From: Microbacterium foliorum
GTDB lineage: Bacteria; Actinomycetota; Actinomycetes; Actinomycetales; Microbacteriaceae
Direction of reading: 5' to 3'
DNA length: 64,000 nucleotides
Assembly: GCF_003367705.1 (NCBI RefSeq)
Contig: NZ_CP031425.1
Span: 2,294,001-2,358,000 of the forward strand
A program made the translations under genes and the position numbers. The notes under the pieces are model-generated. The model saw only the letters and a program-made list of their open reading frames with translations, did not search any database and had not been told where the DNA came from. The stretch's first letter is position 1. Every line of letters begins with the position of its first letter. Of the stretch, positions 9,060 to 27,247 are shown piece by piece.

Positions 9060-10675
9060 TTCCCGACCACCACGAGGTCGCCCTCGTCGAGTTCGCCGTC
9101 CACCGGCGTGACCTCCACGGCACCCTTCGCCGCGAGCCCCGTCTCCACCACGACGATCCGCGTCTCGGTGTCGTCCCCCTTGCGAGGATCCGACTCCGCC
9201 ACCTCGATGCGCGACTCCCCGCCGGGGCCAGCGGTCAGCGCGGCCAACGGCACCGACAGCACATCGCCCTCGGTGGCGCCGACCGCGATGCGCACGCGGA
9301 CGTTCGCTCCCTGCAGCTGCGTGATCTGCTCGGGCGTGAGCGGGTCGGGCTCGAAGAGCACCTCCCATCGCGCCTTGTTGTCCTTGCCGGGGTTGAGTTC
9401 GACGATGACGGCCCGGTGCTCGGTGCCGTCGGGCAGTTCGAACGTGCCCTCGCCTCCCGCCTTGAGCAGACGCGCGTCCGCCTCGGCGGCGGCGCCCGTG
9501 AGCCGCACCGTCGCTCCCGACACGGTCATGACCGCACCCGAGATCGAGGTGCCTCGCGAGACGTTGACCGCGTCGACGCGGCGGGGCAGCTCCGTGAGGA
9601 ACAGCACCTCACTCGAGGGCAGGAACGGGAGAACGCTCTGACGCGCCGTCTCGAGCGTCTGCGCGGCCGAGTCGACCTGAGCGCGAGCCGATTCCAGCGC
9701 GGCGCTCTCCGCCCCGGTGTTCTTCGCCGCCCACAGCTGGTCGCGCTCGAGACGCGCCGTCTGCAGGGCCCACTCCGCCTCCTGGACACTGGTGCCTTCG
9801 GCTCCGGCCCTCGCTGCGGCCAGCGCCTGCTCAGCGGCGGCGACGTTGACGTCGGCCTGCCAGCTCTCGAGCTTGCTCGGGCCGGCACCGGCGAGGTTCA
9901 GCGCCTGCTGCGCCTGCTGCACGCCGTCCTCGGCGGCGCGCACCCCCTCCTCCGCGGAGCGGACCGTCTCCTCCGCGCCCTCCTCGGGCGACGGCGCAGG
10001 GTAGCCCGCCTGCGCATAGAGCTGTCCGACGGCATTCGCGGTGGCCTGGTCGAACAGGTTCGAGGTGACATCGCCGGCATCGATCCCGATGCTGACCAGA
10101 GACTGCTTGAGCTGCAGCACGTCGGGGCCCGAGACGCCGATGCGCAGCGTGCGGTAGGCGGGAAGCTCACCCGGCAGGACGATGACCGGACGGCCTTCGA
10201 TCTCCAGCGCGATCGAGAGGGGGTCGAGCGTCGCTCCGACCTCGGGCACCGCGCCGGTCACGACGCTGCCTCCCCCGGTGGTGTCGATCGTCACATCGAC
10301 CGCATCCGCGTATCCGACATCGGCCCGCAGGGTCACGTCGTTGCTCAGAGGACCGAACTCGACCGGCACGGTGACCAGCCCCGGGTCCGGAGTCTCGCCG
10401 GCCTCGGCGGGCGAGATCAGGAAGCGTCCGACCAGCAGCCCCACGACCAGGCTGAGCACCGCGCAGAGCGCGACGATCCAGAGGGTGCGATTGCCACGGA
10501 GGATGCGTCGCCAGCCGCTGACGCGGGAGGTGTCGACGCTGTCGTCCGCCTCGTCGAGGAGCGCTTCGTCCGTCGGGATCAGCTCGTCGACTCCCGTCGC
10601 CTGCGCGGGGGCGCGTCCATCAGCGATCGACGGGCCTTCTGTGAGTGGTGTCGTGGGTGTCTCGTCGCGCGTCAT
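9056..10675 (-). CDS. Efflux adaptor with peptidoglycan-binding and coiled-coil regions
   Basis: Membrane-anchored adaptor (539 residues) of the HlyD/MacA type. Residues 1-60 are acidic and cytoplasmic, one membrane segment spans about 65-87, then a peptidoglycan_binding_1-like segment (about 175-230, with DVLQLKQSLVSIGI), an Ala/Glu/Gln-rich coiled coil (about 235-345), and beta-rich membrane-fusion domains to the end. A cell-wall-binding module inside the adaptor is seen in Gram-positive exporters, where no outer membrane exists. Start ATG at 10675, one base after the lipoprotein stop. Confidence 0.85.
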   Translation of the reverse strand: MTRDETPTTPLTEGPSIADGRAPAQATGVDELIPTDEALLDEADDSVDTSRVSGWRRILRGNRTLWIVALCAVLSLVVGLLVGRFLISPAEAGETPDPGLVTVPVEFGPLSNDVTLRADVGYADAVDVTIDTTGGGSVVTGAVPEVGATLDPLSIALEIEGRPVIVLPGELPAYRTLRIGVSGPDVLQLKQSLVSIGIDAGDVTSNLFDQATANAVGQLYAQAGYPAPSPEEGAEETVRSAEEGVRAAEDGVQQAQQALNLAGAGPSKLESWQADVNVAAAEQALAAARAGAEGTSVQEAEWALQTARLERDQLWAAKNTGAESAALESARAQVDSAAQTLETARQSVLPFLPSSEVLFLTELPRRVDAVNVSRGTSISGAVMTVSGATVRLTGAAAEADARLLKAGGEGTFELPDGTEHRAVIVELNPGKDNKARWEVLFEPDPLTPEQITQLQGANVRVRIAVGATEGDVLSVPLAALTAGPGGESRIEVAESDPRKGDDTETRIVVVETGLAAKGAVEVTPVDGELDEGDLVVVGK

Positions 10676-10676
10676 T

Positions 10677-11693
10677 TCAGCTGTTCTGCTCGGCGGCGGC
10701 CTTGAAGGCCTCGAGGTCGGCCTTGTTGTCGGCGATGAACTTCTCCTCGAGAGCGAACTGGATCTTCAGCGATTCGTCGGCGTACGACGTCTTGGTGCGG
10801 CATTCGAGGTCCGCGAGGGCGAGCTCGATCTCGCGCTCGCCGAGCGCCGCCATCTCGGGGCTCTCGTTGGGGTCGACGAAGTCGGGTGACTCGGTGTCGA
10901 CCGGGGTCGAGCCGTCGCCGTAGGCGGCGTCGTAGAGGGCGGACTGCTCCTCAGAGATCGACTGCTGCGCTTCGAGCTGCGCAGAGAATCCGGGCTCACC
11001 CGCGTCGTCCATGCACGAGGCCCACGCCGCGTTGAGCTCCTTGAGCTCGGGGGAATCCTGCGTCGACGTGTAAAGCTCGTTCATCTTGTCGCGGAGGTCG
11101 GCGAATTCATCCGACTGCCACGGGTCGTCGCCTTCGAGCTCGTGCTGCGCCCAGCCCTGGCATCCCGCGGACTCCCAGCTGTACTCGTAGCTGCCGTCCT
11201 CGGACATCTCCTCCTCGGTGGGGCCGGCACCGTAGGCGGTCTCGTAGAACGCGGTCTGCTCGGACTCCGAGAGCGACTCGACGTACTCCTGGTTGGGGTC
11301 GACGTACTCCTCCCCGGTCTGCTCGCCCATCTCCTCGCTGTAGGGACTGTTGACGATCCCGTAGCCGTACTTCTCGACCCAGTCCTTCTTCTCGGGCTCC
11401 CAGACGACGTCGTCACCCGAGAAGACCATGCCGCCGTTGTCGGTGTTCGGCGTGTACTCGAACCCCTCCTTGGCCATGCACTCGGCCATCAGCTCCTCTT
11501 GCTCACGCTGCCGCTCCTCGTACTGCTTCTGCTGCTCCTCCTGCGACATGTCGCCGCCGTATGCGGACGCGAGGTAGGTGCTCAGCGGGGAGTCCTCGTA
11601 GGTGAGCCCCTCATCGGAGGCCGTGGAGCACCCCACTAGCGTCACAGCCAGGGCGGTGGCGGCGAGGGCCGCGAGAGGTCCGGTGGAACGCAT
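10677..11693 (-). CDS. Lipoprotein of unknown function with internal duplication
   Basis: Predicted lipoprotein, 338 residues. Signal peptide residues 1-21 with lipobox LVGC, lipidated Cys22. The mature part is very acidic and rich in Tyr, Ser and Glu, and contains two related halves: ESEQTAFYETAYG versus SEEQSALYDAAYG, and AECMAKEGF versus ASCMDDAGEPGF, with isolated cysteines (also AGCQGWA and LECRTK) that could form disulfides. The ATG at 11693 is chosen over the longer frame because of the signal peptide and AAGGAG upstream. First gene of the exporter cassette, so it probably serves that machine at the outer face of the membrane. No domain recognised. Confidence 0.85.
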   Translation of the reverse strand: MRSTGPLAALAATALAVTLVGCSTASDEGLTYEDSPLSTYLASAYGGDMSQEEQQKQYEERQREQEELMAECMAKEGFEYTPNTDNGGMVFSGDDVVWEPEKKDWVEKYGYGIVNSPYSEEMGEQTGEEYVDPNQEYVESLSESEQTAFYETAYGAGPTEEEMSEDGSYEYSWESAGCQGWAQHELEGDDPWQSDEFADLRDKMNELYTSTQDSPELKELNAAWASCMDDAGEPGFSAQLEAQQSISEEQSALYDAAYGDGSTPVDTESPDFVDPNESPEMAALGEREIELALADLECRTKTSYADESLKIQFALEEKFIADNKADLEAFKAAAEQNS

Positions 11694-11824
11694 GTCGTAC
11701 TCCTTCGTCGATCGACCCGAGTGATCCGAGGTCTCCCGTAAGCCTAGGGAGAAAGGGGAATTTCTCGCGTCCCCCAAAAGGATGACAAAAACTGGTCGTC
11801 GACCGGGGCGGCACACCGCTATGA

Positions 11825-12727
11825 TCAGCGCGCGCGTGGGTGCGACGTCGCATAGATGTCCCGCAGGGTGTCCACCGACACGTGGGTGTAGATCTGGGTC
11901 GTCGCGACCGAGGCATGCCCGAGAAGCTCCTGCACGACGCGGACGTCGGCGCCGCCCTGCAGCAGATGGGTCGCGAACGAGTGGCGCAGCGTGTGCGGAG
12001 AGACCTCGGCCGTGATGTGCGCGTTCTCGGCGGCCTCGCGGATGACGAGCCAGGCGCTCTGGCGGGACAGCGGTGCGCCCCTCGCCCCGAGGAACAGACG
12101 AGCGGAGGCGCGCCCCTTGGCGGCGAGTCCCGGGCGCACCCTGGTGAGATACGCGTCGACGGCGGCCCGGGCGAAGGATCCGACGGGCACGATGCGCTCC
12201 TTCGACCCCTTGCCGCGCAGCCGCAGGACGTCTCCGTGCGCGAGGTCGTCGACATCGAGGCCGACCGCTTCGGAGACTCGCGCTCCCGTCGCGTAGAGCA
12301 GCTCGAGCAGGGCCCGGTCGCGGATGCCGAGCGGATCCTCAGCCGACGGGGCGCCGAGCAGCCGCTCGACCTGATCGATGGTCAGGGCCTTCGGCAGACG
12401 CTGCGGTGCTTTCGGAGGACGCAGTCGGCCGCTCGGATCGTCGACCTCGATACCCTCCCTGGCGAGGAAGCGATGCCACCCGCGCACCGAGGACTGCAGA
12501 CGCGCGAGACTCGAGGCGGCAGGCGCCGGGTCGGCACTCGAGCGGTCGGCGATGAAGCGCCCGACCACCGCGGCCGTGATCGTCGAGGTGTCGGCGATGC
12601 CCTCTGCGTCCAGCCATTCGACGTACGCCGTGAGGTCCCGCCGGTATGCCGCGATCGAGTGCTCGCTGAGTCCGCGCTCGATCGTGACGTGACGCAGATA
12701 GGCGTCCAACGCCCGATCGAGCCGCAT
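11825..12727 (-). CDS. xerD: Site-specific tyrosine recombinase XerD
   Basis: Resolves chromosome dimers at dif with XerC, 300 residues. N-terminal SAM-like core-binding domain (about 1-100) and C-terminal catalytic domain with the full set of residues: R150 (ATGARVSEA), K173 (GKGSKER), H245 and R248 (HTLRHS), H271 and nucleophile Y280. Length and gene neighbours (recN, pyrG, NUDIX) match the chromosomal XerD of actinobacteria, not a phage integrase. ATG at 12727 lies two bases after the NUDIX stop. Last gene of its operon. Confidence 0.95.
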   Translation of the reverse strand: MRLDRALDAYLRHVTIERGLSEHSIAAYRRDLTAYVEWLDAEGIADTSTITAAVVGRFIADRSSADPAPAASSLARLQSSVRGWHRFLAREGIEVDDPSGRLRPPKAPQRLPKALTIDQVERLLGAPSAEDPLGIRDRALLELLYATGARVSEAVGLDVDDLAHGDVLRLRGKGSKERIVPVGSFARAAVDAYLTRVRPGLAAKGRASARLFLGARGAPLSRQSAWLVIREAAENAHITAEVSPHTLRHSFATHLLQGGADVRVVQELLGHASVATTQIYTHVSVDTLRDIYATSHPRAR

Positions 12728-12729
12728 GC

Positions 12730-13321
12730 TCAGCTCCGGTCGCGCAGCCTCTGCGCGGCGGCGAGGACGCCGATCGTCAGGATGCCGTTGCGCATGCGTC
12801 CGTCGAGCACGGCGGAGACCGCATCGTCGAGCGGAATCCACTCGACGCGGATGTCGGCCTCTTCGTCCTCGCGATCATGCGCGGTGGGCGCGGCGGACAT
12901 CCCTGTGGCGAGGAAGAGGTGGATGACCTCGTCGTTGCCGCCGGGCGTCGTCCACGACGAGACCAGCGGCTCCCAGTGCGCGGCGACGAGATCGGCCTCC
13001 TCGGCGAGCTCCCGCCTGGCGGCCTCGAGCGGATCCTCGCCCGGCACGTCGAGCAGACCGGCCGGCAGCTCCCAGTCGCGATGGCGGATCGGATGCCGGT
13101 ACTGCTGGATGAGCAGCACCCGTCCGTCGTCATCGAGAGCGAGAATGGCCACCGCCCCCGTGTGCGCCACATACTGGCGACGGATCTCCCCGTCGCCGTA
13201 GCGCACCCGATCATCGCGCACGTCCCAGACGACGCCCTCGAACGCGAGCTCGCTCGTGAGCACCTCCGGCTGGAAGGGCTCGTCGCGCAACTCGGGCGAC
13301 TCAGGCATCGGCTTCGTCGAC

Positions 13322-13329
<8 letters not shown>
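12730..13329 (-). CDS. NUDIX hydrolase, ADP-ribose pyrophosphatase-like
   Basis: About 199 residues. The Nudix box region [22 protein letters not shown] is present, preceded by [15 protein letters not shown], the arrangement of ADP-ribose/ADP-sugar pyrophosphatases; the usual Gly near the end of the box is Asp here (EEADL). Two ATGCCTGA starts exist 21 bases apart because of a tandem duplication; the first (13329) overlaps the pyrG stop by 8 bases and is annotated, the second is at 13308 (192 residues). It sits between pyrG and xerD, a common actinobacterial order. Confidence 0.9.

Positions 13330-13337
<8 letters not shown>
13297..13337. repeat. 21-base tandem duplication at the pyrG stop / NUDIX start
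   Basis: The 20-mer CGACTCAGGCATCGGCTTCG occurs at 13297-13316 and again at 13318-13337, period 21. On the minus strand each copy carries ATGCCTGA, so the stop/start junction is duplicated and the NUDIX protein gains MPESTKP in front of MPESPEL. Confidence 0.9.
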
Positions 13338-15022
<1,685 letters not shown>

Positions 15023-15030
15023 GGGCTTCG

Positions 15031-15036
15031 ATCCTA
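15031..15036 (-). promoter_or_regulatory. -10 box TAGGAT 8 bases before pyrG start
   Basis: TAGGAT (minus strand 15036-15031) directly abuts the recN stop and is followed by 8 bases and GTG, so transcription would begin within two bases of the start codon. No convincing -35 is visible inside recN. Confidence 0.5.
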
Positions 15037-16728
15037 TCAGTCGGTGGAGGCCCCGAGGGTGAGAAGTTCCCGGGCATGGGTGATCGCGGCATCCGAATCG
15101 GTGAGTCCCGACAGCAGTCGAGCCATCTCGGCCTCGCGCTCCGGTCCCTCCAATCGACGCACACTCGACGCGGTGACGGCCCCGTCGTGCGACTTCACGA
15201 CCGACAGATGGTTCGTCGCGAAGGCGGCGACCTGGGCGAGGTGGGTGACGGCGATGACCTGAGACTTCTCTGCCAGTCGGGCGAGTCGTCGCCCGACCTC
15301 GATCGCCGCGGCGCCTCCGATGCCGGCATCCACCTCGTCGAAGACGAACGTGGGAACGGGGTCGGTCGCGGCGATGACGACCTCGATCGCGAGCATCACT
15401 CGCGACAGCTCTCCGCCCGATGCGCCCTTAGCCACCGAGCGGGGCTCGGCGCCGGGGTGCGGAGCCAGCAGGATGGCCACATCGTCATGACCATGCGTGC
15501 TCTCTGCGCCGGGGGTGACGGCGACCTGCAGCGTCGCATCGGGCATCGCGAGCGCATGCAGCTCTTCGCTCACAGCGACGCCGAGGCGCGCGGCGGCGGC
15601 CGTGCGGGCGGCCGTCAGCGTCTCGGCGCGAGCATCGAGGTCGGCGCGTGCCGCATCGCGCTCGGCCTCGAGTCGGTCGACCCGCTCGCCGTCGTCGTCG
15701 AGTTCGGCCAGTCGCGCCGATCCGGTGCGCCAGAGCTCGAGCGCGTCGTCGAGCGAGCCGTGCGCCCGGATGAGAGTGCCCAGAGCCGCCCGGCGCTCCT
15801 CGACCGCGGCGAGTTCGTGCGGACCGGACTCGTCGAGGTCGGCGAGGTACGCCGACAGCTGCCCCGCGACGTCTGCGATGCGATAGCCGATGTCGGCCAA
15901 CGCGGCCGAGATGTCGGTGAGCGAGGCATCCGAGACGCGCTCGAGGGCGCGTCTCGCCTCGGCGACGAGCGCAGACGCATCCGGCTCGCCCTCTTCGCTC
16001 GACAGCGCAGTGTGGGCGAGCGATGCGGCGAGGCGCAGCTCCTCGGCGTTCGCCAGCCGCTCGGCCCGTGCCGACAGCTCGACGTCTTCGCCGGGCTCGG
16101 GCGCCGCGGCCTCGATGAGCGCCAGGGCGTCCCTCAGGCGGGTCGCCTCTTCGGCCCGACGATCGCGATTCTCGGTGATGTCGATGATCTCGGCATCCAG
16201 CGCACGCCAGCGCTCGAACGCCTCTGCGTAGGCCTGCAGCGGCACGGCGATGTCCGCGCCTCCGAAACGGTCGAGAGCGTCGCGCTGAGCGGATGCGGAG
16301 CGCAGCCGCAGCTGCTCCGACTGACCGTGCACGACCACGAGCTCCTCGGCGAGGGCCGACAGCACCCCGGCGGGGGCTGCGCGTCCGCCCACGCTCGCCC
16401 GGCTGCGCCCCTCGGCGCTCAGGGTGCGGGAGACGTACAGCTCGGCGGCCCCGGCACCGGCCGGTTCGAGCTCTCCCCCGGCGTCCGCCACGATGTCTGC
16501 CACTTCGCCGGCAGACGGCACGATCCACACACCGGCGACGGATGCCTGCCCGGCACCCGCTCGGACGGCGCCCGAGTCCGCACGCTGCCCGAGCAGCAGG
16601 CCCAGACCGGTCACGACCATGGTCTTTCCCGCTCCGGTCTCGCCGGTGATCGCCGTGAACCCGGCGCCGAGCGGCAGAACGGCATCGGCGATCACGCCGA
16701 GCCCCTGCATCCGCATCTCCTCGATCAC
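15037..16728 (-). CDS. recN: DNA repair ATPase RecN
   Basis: SMC-like protein of 563 residues acting early in double-strand break repair. P-loop GETGAGKT at residues 29-36 at the N-terminus, a long Ala/Glu/Arg-rich coiled coil in the middle, and the C-terminal half-ATPase with [13 protein letters not shown] (signature) and [11 protein letters not shown] (Walker B). GTG at 16728 overlaps the nadK stop by 4 bases (GTGA), giving an N-terminus that starts directly with the first beta strand. The nadK-recN pair is conserved in actinobacteria. Confidence 0.95.
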   Translation of the reverse strand: MIEEMRMQGLGVIADAVLPLGAGFTAITGETGAGKTMVVTGLGLLLGQRADSGAVRAGAGQASVAGVWIVPSAGEVADIVADAGGELEPAGAGAAELYVSRTLSAEGRSRASVGGRAAPAGVLSALAEELVVVHGQSEQLRLRSASAQRDALDRFGGADIAVPLQAYAEAFERWRALDAEIIDITENRDRRAEEATRLRDALALIEAAAPEPGEDVELSARAERLANAEELRLAASLAHTALSSEEGEPDASALVAEARRALERVSDASLTDISAALADIGYRIADVAGQLSAYLADLDESGPHELAAVEERRAALGTLIRAHGSLDDALELWRTGSARLAELDDDGERVDRLEAERDAARADLDARAETLTAARTAAAARLGVAVSEELHALAMPDATLQVAVTPGAESTHGHDDVAILLAPHPGAEPRSVAKGASGGELSRVMLAIEVVIAATDPVPTFVFDEVDAGIGGAAAIEVGRRLARLAEKSQVIAVTHLAQVAAFATNHLSVVKSHDGAVTASSVRRLEGPEREAEMARLLSGLTDSDAAITHARELLTLGASTD

Positions 16729-17639
16729 GACACGACCCCCTGACCGCGCCATCCGGCGACGGGCAGCTGGAACTTGCGCACGAGCCTGTTGGTGAACTCG
16801 GTGGGATGCAGGCGGGCCAGGCGTACCGGCCGCGAGGAGCGACGCACCACGACGCGCGCACCCGGAGGGAGGTCGTGGGAACGGCGCCCGTCGCACCAGA
16901 GGATTCCCGACCCCGAGGTCCCTTCGAGCATCTCGATGGCGACGGCCGCGTCGGGGCTGACGACGAGCGGCTTGGCGAACAGCGCGTGGGCCGAGAGCGG
17001 CACGACCGCGATGGCCTCGACGCTGGGCCAGATCACGGGGCCTCCCGCCGAGAAGTTGTACGCGGTCGACCCGGTGGGGGTCGAGACGACCATGCCATCG
17101 CATCCGAAGCTCGACAGCGGCAGCCCGTCGATCTCGAGCACGACCTCGATCATGCGCTCACGACTCGCCTTCTCGACGGTCGCCTCATTGAGCGCGAACG
17201 TCTCGTACACGACGACGCCGTCGGCGTCCTTCACCCGCACCGACAGTGCGAGGCGTTCTTCGACGCCGTAGTCGCGGTCGATGACCTTGCGCATCGCGGC
17301 GTCCATGTCATCGCGGTCGATCTCCGCAAGGAAGCCCACGTGGCCCATGTTGATGCCGAGCACCGGCGCCGTGCAGCCTCGCACGAGTTCCGCGGCGCGC
17401 AGGATCGTCCCGTCGCCGCCGAGGACCACCGCGAGCTCGAGGTCCTCCTGCTGGACGGTGTCACCGAGCACGTCGATGTCGGCGAAGTGGGAGTCGACGG
17501 CGCGCAGATCCAGGCTGTCGTCGGCGGCCAGCACCGGGCGGACCCCCGCATCGCGCAGCGAGTCGACGACCCGCCGGGCTGCCGCGACGGTGTCCTCGCG
17601 TCCCGCGTGGGCGACGATCAGGATGTTGCGTTCGTTCAT
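16725..17639 (-). CDS. nadK: NAD kinase
   Basis: Phosphorylates NAD to NADP, 304 residues. The GGDGT catalytic motif is at residues 74-78, ALNEATVEKA (the NE/D motif) in the centre, followed by TPTGSTAYNFSAGGPVI of the diacylglycerol-kinase-like fold. ATG at 17639 overlaps the tlyA stop by 4 bases; the frame is open upstream but nothing there resembles the family. Confidence 0.95.
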   Translation of the reverse strand: MNERNILIVAHAGREDTVAAARRVVDSLRDAGVRPVLAADDSLDLRAVDSHFADIDVLGDTVQQEDLELAVVLGGDGTILRAAELVRGCTAPVLGINMGHVGFLAEIDRDDMDAAMRKVIDRDYGVEERLALSVRVKDADGVVVYETFALNEATVEKASRERMIEVVLEIDGLPLSSFGCDGMVVSTPTGSTAYNFSAGGPVIWPSVEAIAVVPLSAHALFAKPLVVSPDAAVAIEMLEGTSGSGILWCDGRRSHDLPPGARVVVRRSSRPVRLARLHPTEFTNRLVRKFQLPVAGWRGQGVVS

Positions 17640-18433
17640 CGTCTCCCTGCCAATGTGTTGATGCGGTCCGACCATTCTGACGGATCGCTGCCTCGCCCCG
17701 GAGCGAGATGCAGCAGGTACTCCGTGTTGCCGTGTGTGCCGAGGATCGGAGAGGGCAGGATGCCGAGCATCCCGAGTCCCGCATCCCACGCGCTCCAGGC
17801 TGTGCGGGCGACGGCATCCGCCCGGGTCGCGGGGTCGGTGACAAGGCCGCCGCGCACGGCCGTGCGGCCGACCTCGAACTGCGGCTTGACGAGCAGGACG
17901 ATGTCGGTGGTGGGTGCGGCGACCCCGGCGACCGCCGGGAGGACGAGTTCGAGGGAGATGAACGAGAGGTCACCCACGATGAGATCGAGCGTGCCGTCTT
18001 CTCCGGTGACGCTCCGGAGGTTGTCGGTCGTCATATGACGGACGTTGTAGCCCTCGACCACGACGACGCCGGGGTCGGCGGCGATCGACGGTGCCATCTG
18101 ATCATGCCCGACGTCGACCGAGAGCACTCGTCGTGCCCCGCGTTCCCTCAGCACCTGGGTGAACCCGCCCGTGGACGCGCCCATGTCGAGGGCCAGACGT
18201 CCGTCGACCGGGATCGCGAAGCCGTCGAGCGCGGCGATCAGCTTGTGGGCGGCCCGCCCGACGTAGTGGTCGGCGCCGGCCACGGAGATGTCGGCCCCAT
18301 CCGACACGGGCGTGGACGCCTTGATGACGGGGCGCCCGGCGACGCTGACCAGGCCGTCGGCGATCAGCGACGCGGCATGGGTGCGCGAACGAGCGAGTCC
18401 TCGGAGTGCGAGGGCGGCGTCGAGTCGGGTCAT
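17636..18433 (-). CDS. tlyA: 16S/23S rRNA 2'-O-ribose methyltransferase TlyA
   Basis: Dual rRNA ribose methyltransferase (and haemolysin-like) family, 265 residues. N-terminal S4 domain (about 3-60) then a FtsJ-like SAM methyltransferase with motif I LALDMGASTGGFTQVL (about 81-96), VDVGHDQM and the LLVKPQFEVGR segment. In mycobacteria its loss gives capreomycin resistance. The ATG at 18433 is chosen because it overlaps the stop of the small upstream gene and the S4 domain begins right after it. Confidence 0.94.
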   Translation of the reverse strand: MTRLDAALALRGLARSRTHAASLIADGLVSVAGRPVIKASTPVSDGADISVAGADHYVGRAAHKLIAALDGFAIPVDGRLALDMGASTGGFTQVLRERGARRVLSVDVGHDQMAPSIAADPGVVVVEGYNVRHMTTDNLRSVTGEDGTLDLIVGDLSFISLELVLPAVAGVAAPTTDIVLLVKPQFEVGRTAVRGGLVTDPATRADAVARTAWSAWDAGLGMLGILPSPILGTHGNTEYLLHLAPGRGSDPSEWSDRINTLAGRR

Positions 18434-18606
18434 CGGGTGCCCGGTGCGTCGCGCTGATCGAGTCGCGCGCCGCTCTCGAGTCGCCGGGAGAGCTCGTCGT
18501 GCAGCCCGGAGTACGCGTCGGCCCTGGCCGCGAGCGGCTGTCCTTCGATCAGGCGCAGGCGACTCCACAGGCCGTCCGTCGGCGCATCGGTCGTCTCATC
18601 GCTCAC
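18430..18606 (-). CDS. Small protein of 58 residues, unknown function
   Basis: Short frame from GTG 18606 to a TGA that overlaps the tlyA ATG by 4 bases. It reads VSDETTDAPTDGLWSRLRLI and continues with a charged helix-rich stretch (LAARADAYSGLHDELSRRLE) and a polar tail. Evidence that it is real: the stop/start overlap with tlyA, a TACAGT box exactly 6 bases before the GTG (leaderless layout), and position as first gene of the operon tlyA-nadK-recN. No domain recognised; similar tiny genes commonly precede tlyA in this family of bacteria as far as I recall. Confidence 0.75.
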   Translation of the reverse strand: MSDETTDAPTDGLWSRLRLIEGQPLAARADAYSGLHDELSRRLESGARLDQRDAPGTR

Positions 18607-18612
18607 GTCTCT

Positions 18613-18618
18613 ACTGTA
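18613..18618 (-). promoter_or_regulatory. -10 box TACAGT 6 bases before the 58-residue gene
   Basis: TACAGT on the minus strand, then AGAGAC, then GTG. A 6-base gap places the expected transcription start on the start codon itself. Probable promoter of the tlyA-nadK-recN run. Confidence 0.5.
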
Positions 18619-18662
18619 CGTGGAGCGAGGGACTCGCGGTCGGAGCCTGGCCGAGCGACGGG

Positions 18663-19700
18663 TCAGGGACGGTGGAACGGATCGTCGTACAGACGCTCCG
18701 GCACCCGCAGCACGAACACGGGAGTGCCGGACGCCCAGATCGCGGCCGCACCGGCTCGCAGCAGATCGATCTGGCGGTCTCCCTCGGAGAGGATCTCGAC
18801 GTCCGCCCCGACCACGCGCACGGAGGCGCCGTTGACCGAGTGGATGCCGTCCTTCACGGTGGCCTCCGGGTACGGTTCGTGCAGCTCACGCAGATCGCTG
18901 AGGATGAAGGTGGGCCGCGATCCCTCGGGCGCCGCGAGCACGTGCTTGGGGCGGTCGATGCCGGTGAGCACCAGGGCGGACGCGATGCCGGCCCGCACCG
19001 CACCGAGGATGTCGGTGTCGAGGCGATCGCCGATGAACAGCGGCCTCTTCGCGCCGAAGCGTTCGGTCGCTTCGTCGAAGATCGGCGTCTCGGGTTTGCC
19101 CGCCACCGTCGCGAGGCGACCGATGGCCGTATGCACGGCAGACACCAGCGTGCCGTTGCCCGGGGCGACACCGCGCTCCCTCGGGATCGTCCAGTCGGTA
19201 TTGGTGGCGATCCAGGGGATCCCCCCTTCGTCCTCCGGGAGCTTGAGCGCGAACGCGGCCTCGGCGAGGTCGGTCCATGCCACCTCGGGTGCAAAACCCT
19301 GCACCACGGCATCCGGAGAGTCCTCGGCGCTGCGGGTGACGGTGTACCCCGCCTTCTCGGCCTCGTCGACCAGCCCGGCTCCTCCGACGATCAGCAGAGT
19401 CGCCGGAGCCGGCACGAGTCCCGCCAGCAGACGCATCGCCGCCTGCGGGCTCGTGATCACGTCTGCGGGCGCCACCGTGAGGCCGAGGCTCGACAGATGC
19501 TCGGCGACGGATGCATCGGTGCGCGACGCGTTGTTCGTGATGTAGCCGAGTCGAGCTGTTCGCGCCGCAGCGTTCAGGCTCTCCACCGCGTGCGGCAGCG
19601 CGCCCGGTCCCGCGTACACGACGCCGTCGAGGTCGGCCAGAACCGTGTCGACGCCATCGAGCGGAGTCCGGGACGGCACGTTCCGCGAGAACAGCCCCAC
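18663..19700 (-). CDS. HAD-family phosphatase (NagD/p-nitrophenylphosphatase type)
   Basis: HAD hydrolase of 345 residues. Motif I DLDGVVY with D23 and D25 at the N-terminus, motif II TNNAS, a class IIA cap with DVITSPQAA, and FIGDRLDTDILGAVRAGI as motif IV. This matches NagD-like sugar-phosphate or nucleotide phosphatases. The C-terminal ~90 residues are an add-on that is not part of the HAD fold. GTG start at 19700, two bases after the upstream stop, so the two genes are probably cotranscribed. Substrate unknown. Confidence 0.88.
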   Translation of the reverse strand: MGLFSRNVPSRTPLDGVDTVLADLDGVVYAGPGALPHAVESLNAAARTARLGYITNNASRTDASVAEHLSSLGLTVAPADVITSPQAAMRLLAGLVPAPATLLIVGGAGLVDEAEKAGYTVTRSAEDSPDAVVQGFAPEVAWTDLAEAAFALKLPEDEGGIPWIATNTDWTIPRERGVAPGNGTLVSAVHTAIGRLATVAGKPETPIFDEATERFGAKRPLFIGDRLDTDILGAVRAGIASALVLTGIDRPKHVLAAPEGSRPTFILSDLRELHEPYPEATVKDGIHSVNGASVRVVGADVEILSEGDRQIDLLRAGAAAIWASGTPVFVLRVPERLYDDPFHRP

Positions 19701-19702
19701 TG

Positions 19703-21919
<2,217 letters not shown>

Positions 21920-21953
21920 GATGCTCCCTGTTCTCGATCGTGTTAACGCAAAA

Positions 21954-21977
21954 TGGCCACCCAACGATGGGTGGCCA
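21954..21977 (-). terminator. rRNA operon terminator
   Basis: Perfect 10-base inverted repeat TGGCCACCCA / TGGGTGGCCA with a 4-base loop; on the minus strand it is followed by TTTT. It is 14 bases past the 5S 3' end and just before the repeat-protein gene. Confidence 0.9.
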
Positions 21978-21991
21978 CTTGCTTAAAAGAA

Positions 21992-22109
21992 GTCCGGCGG
22001 TGTCCTACTCTCCCACAGGGTCCCCCCTGCAGTACCATCGGCGCTGTGAGGCTTAGCTTCCGGGTTCGGAATGTAACCGGGCGTTTCCCTCACGCTATGG
22101 CCGCCGAAA
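21992..22109 (-). rRNA. rrf: 5S ribosomal RNA
   Basis: About 118 bases. Begins GTTTCGGCGGCCATAGCGTG on the minus strand, contains CCGAACCCGGAAGCTAAGCC and ends in CACCGCCGGAC, which pairs with the 5' end. Ends are estimated to within a few bases. Confidence 0.95.
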
Positions 22110-22183
22110 CACTATAGATGTTTCAATCAAACACATAACAAAGTCATTGTCATGCGGTTCTCGACCGTACATCGAGAACCACT

Positions 22184-22194
22184 CAGTGGACGCG
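22184..22194 (-). other. 3' half of pre-23S processing stem
   Basis: CGCGTCCACTG on the minus strand, exactly complementary to CAGTGGACGCG at 25430-25440 upstream of 23S; flanked by a second pairing segment (GTTCTC, 22174-22179, with GAGAAC, 25445-25450). Confidence 0.7.
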
Positions 22195-22217
22195 TAGCAC
22201 CAACAAACGGTGTGTTA

Positions 22218-27246
<5,029 letters not shown>

Positions 27247-27247
<1 letters not shown>

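Noticed and set aside
11825..12727. XerD as an integrase of a mobile element
   Set aside because: Length, catalytic residues and neighbours match the housekeeping recombinase; no attachment repeats or cargo.
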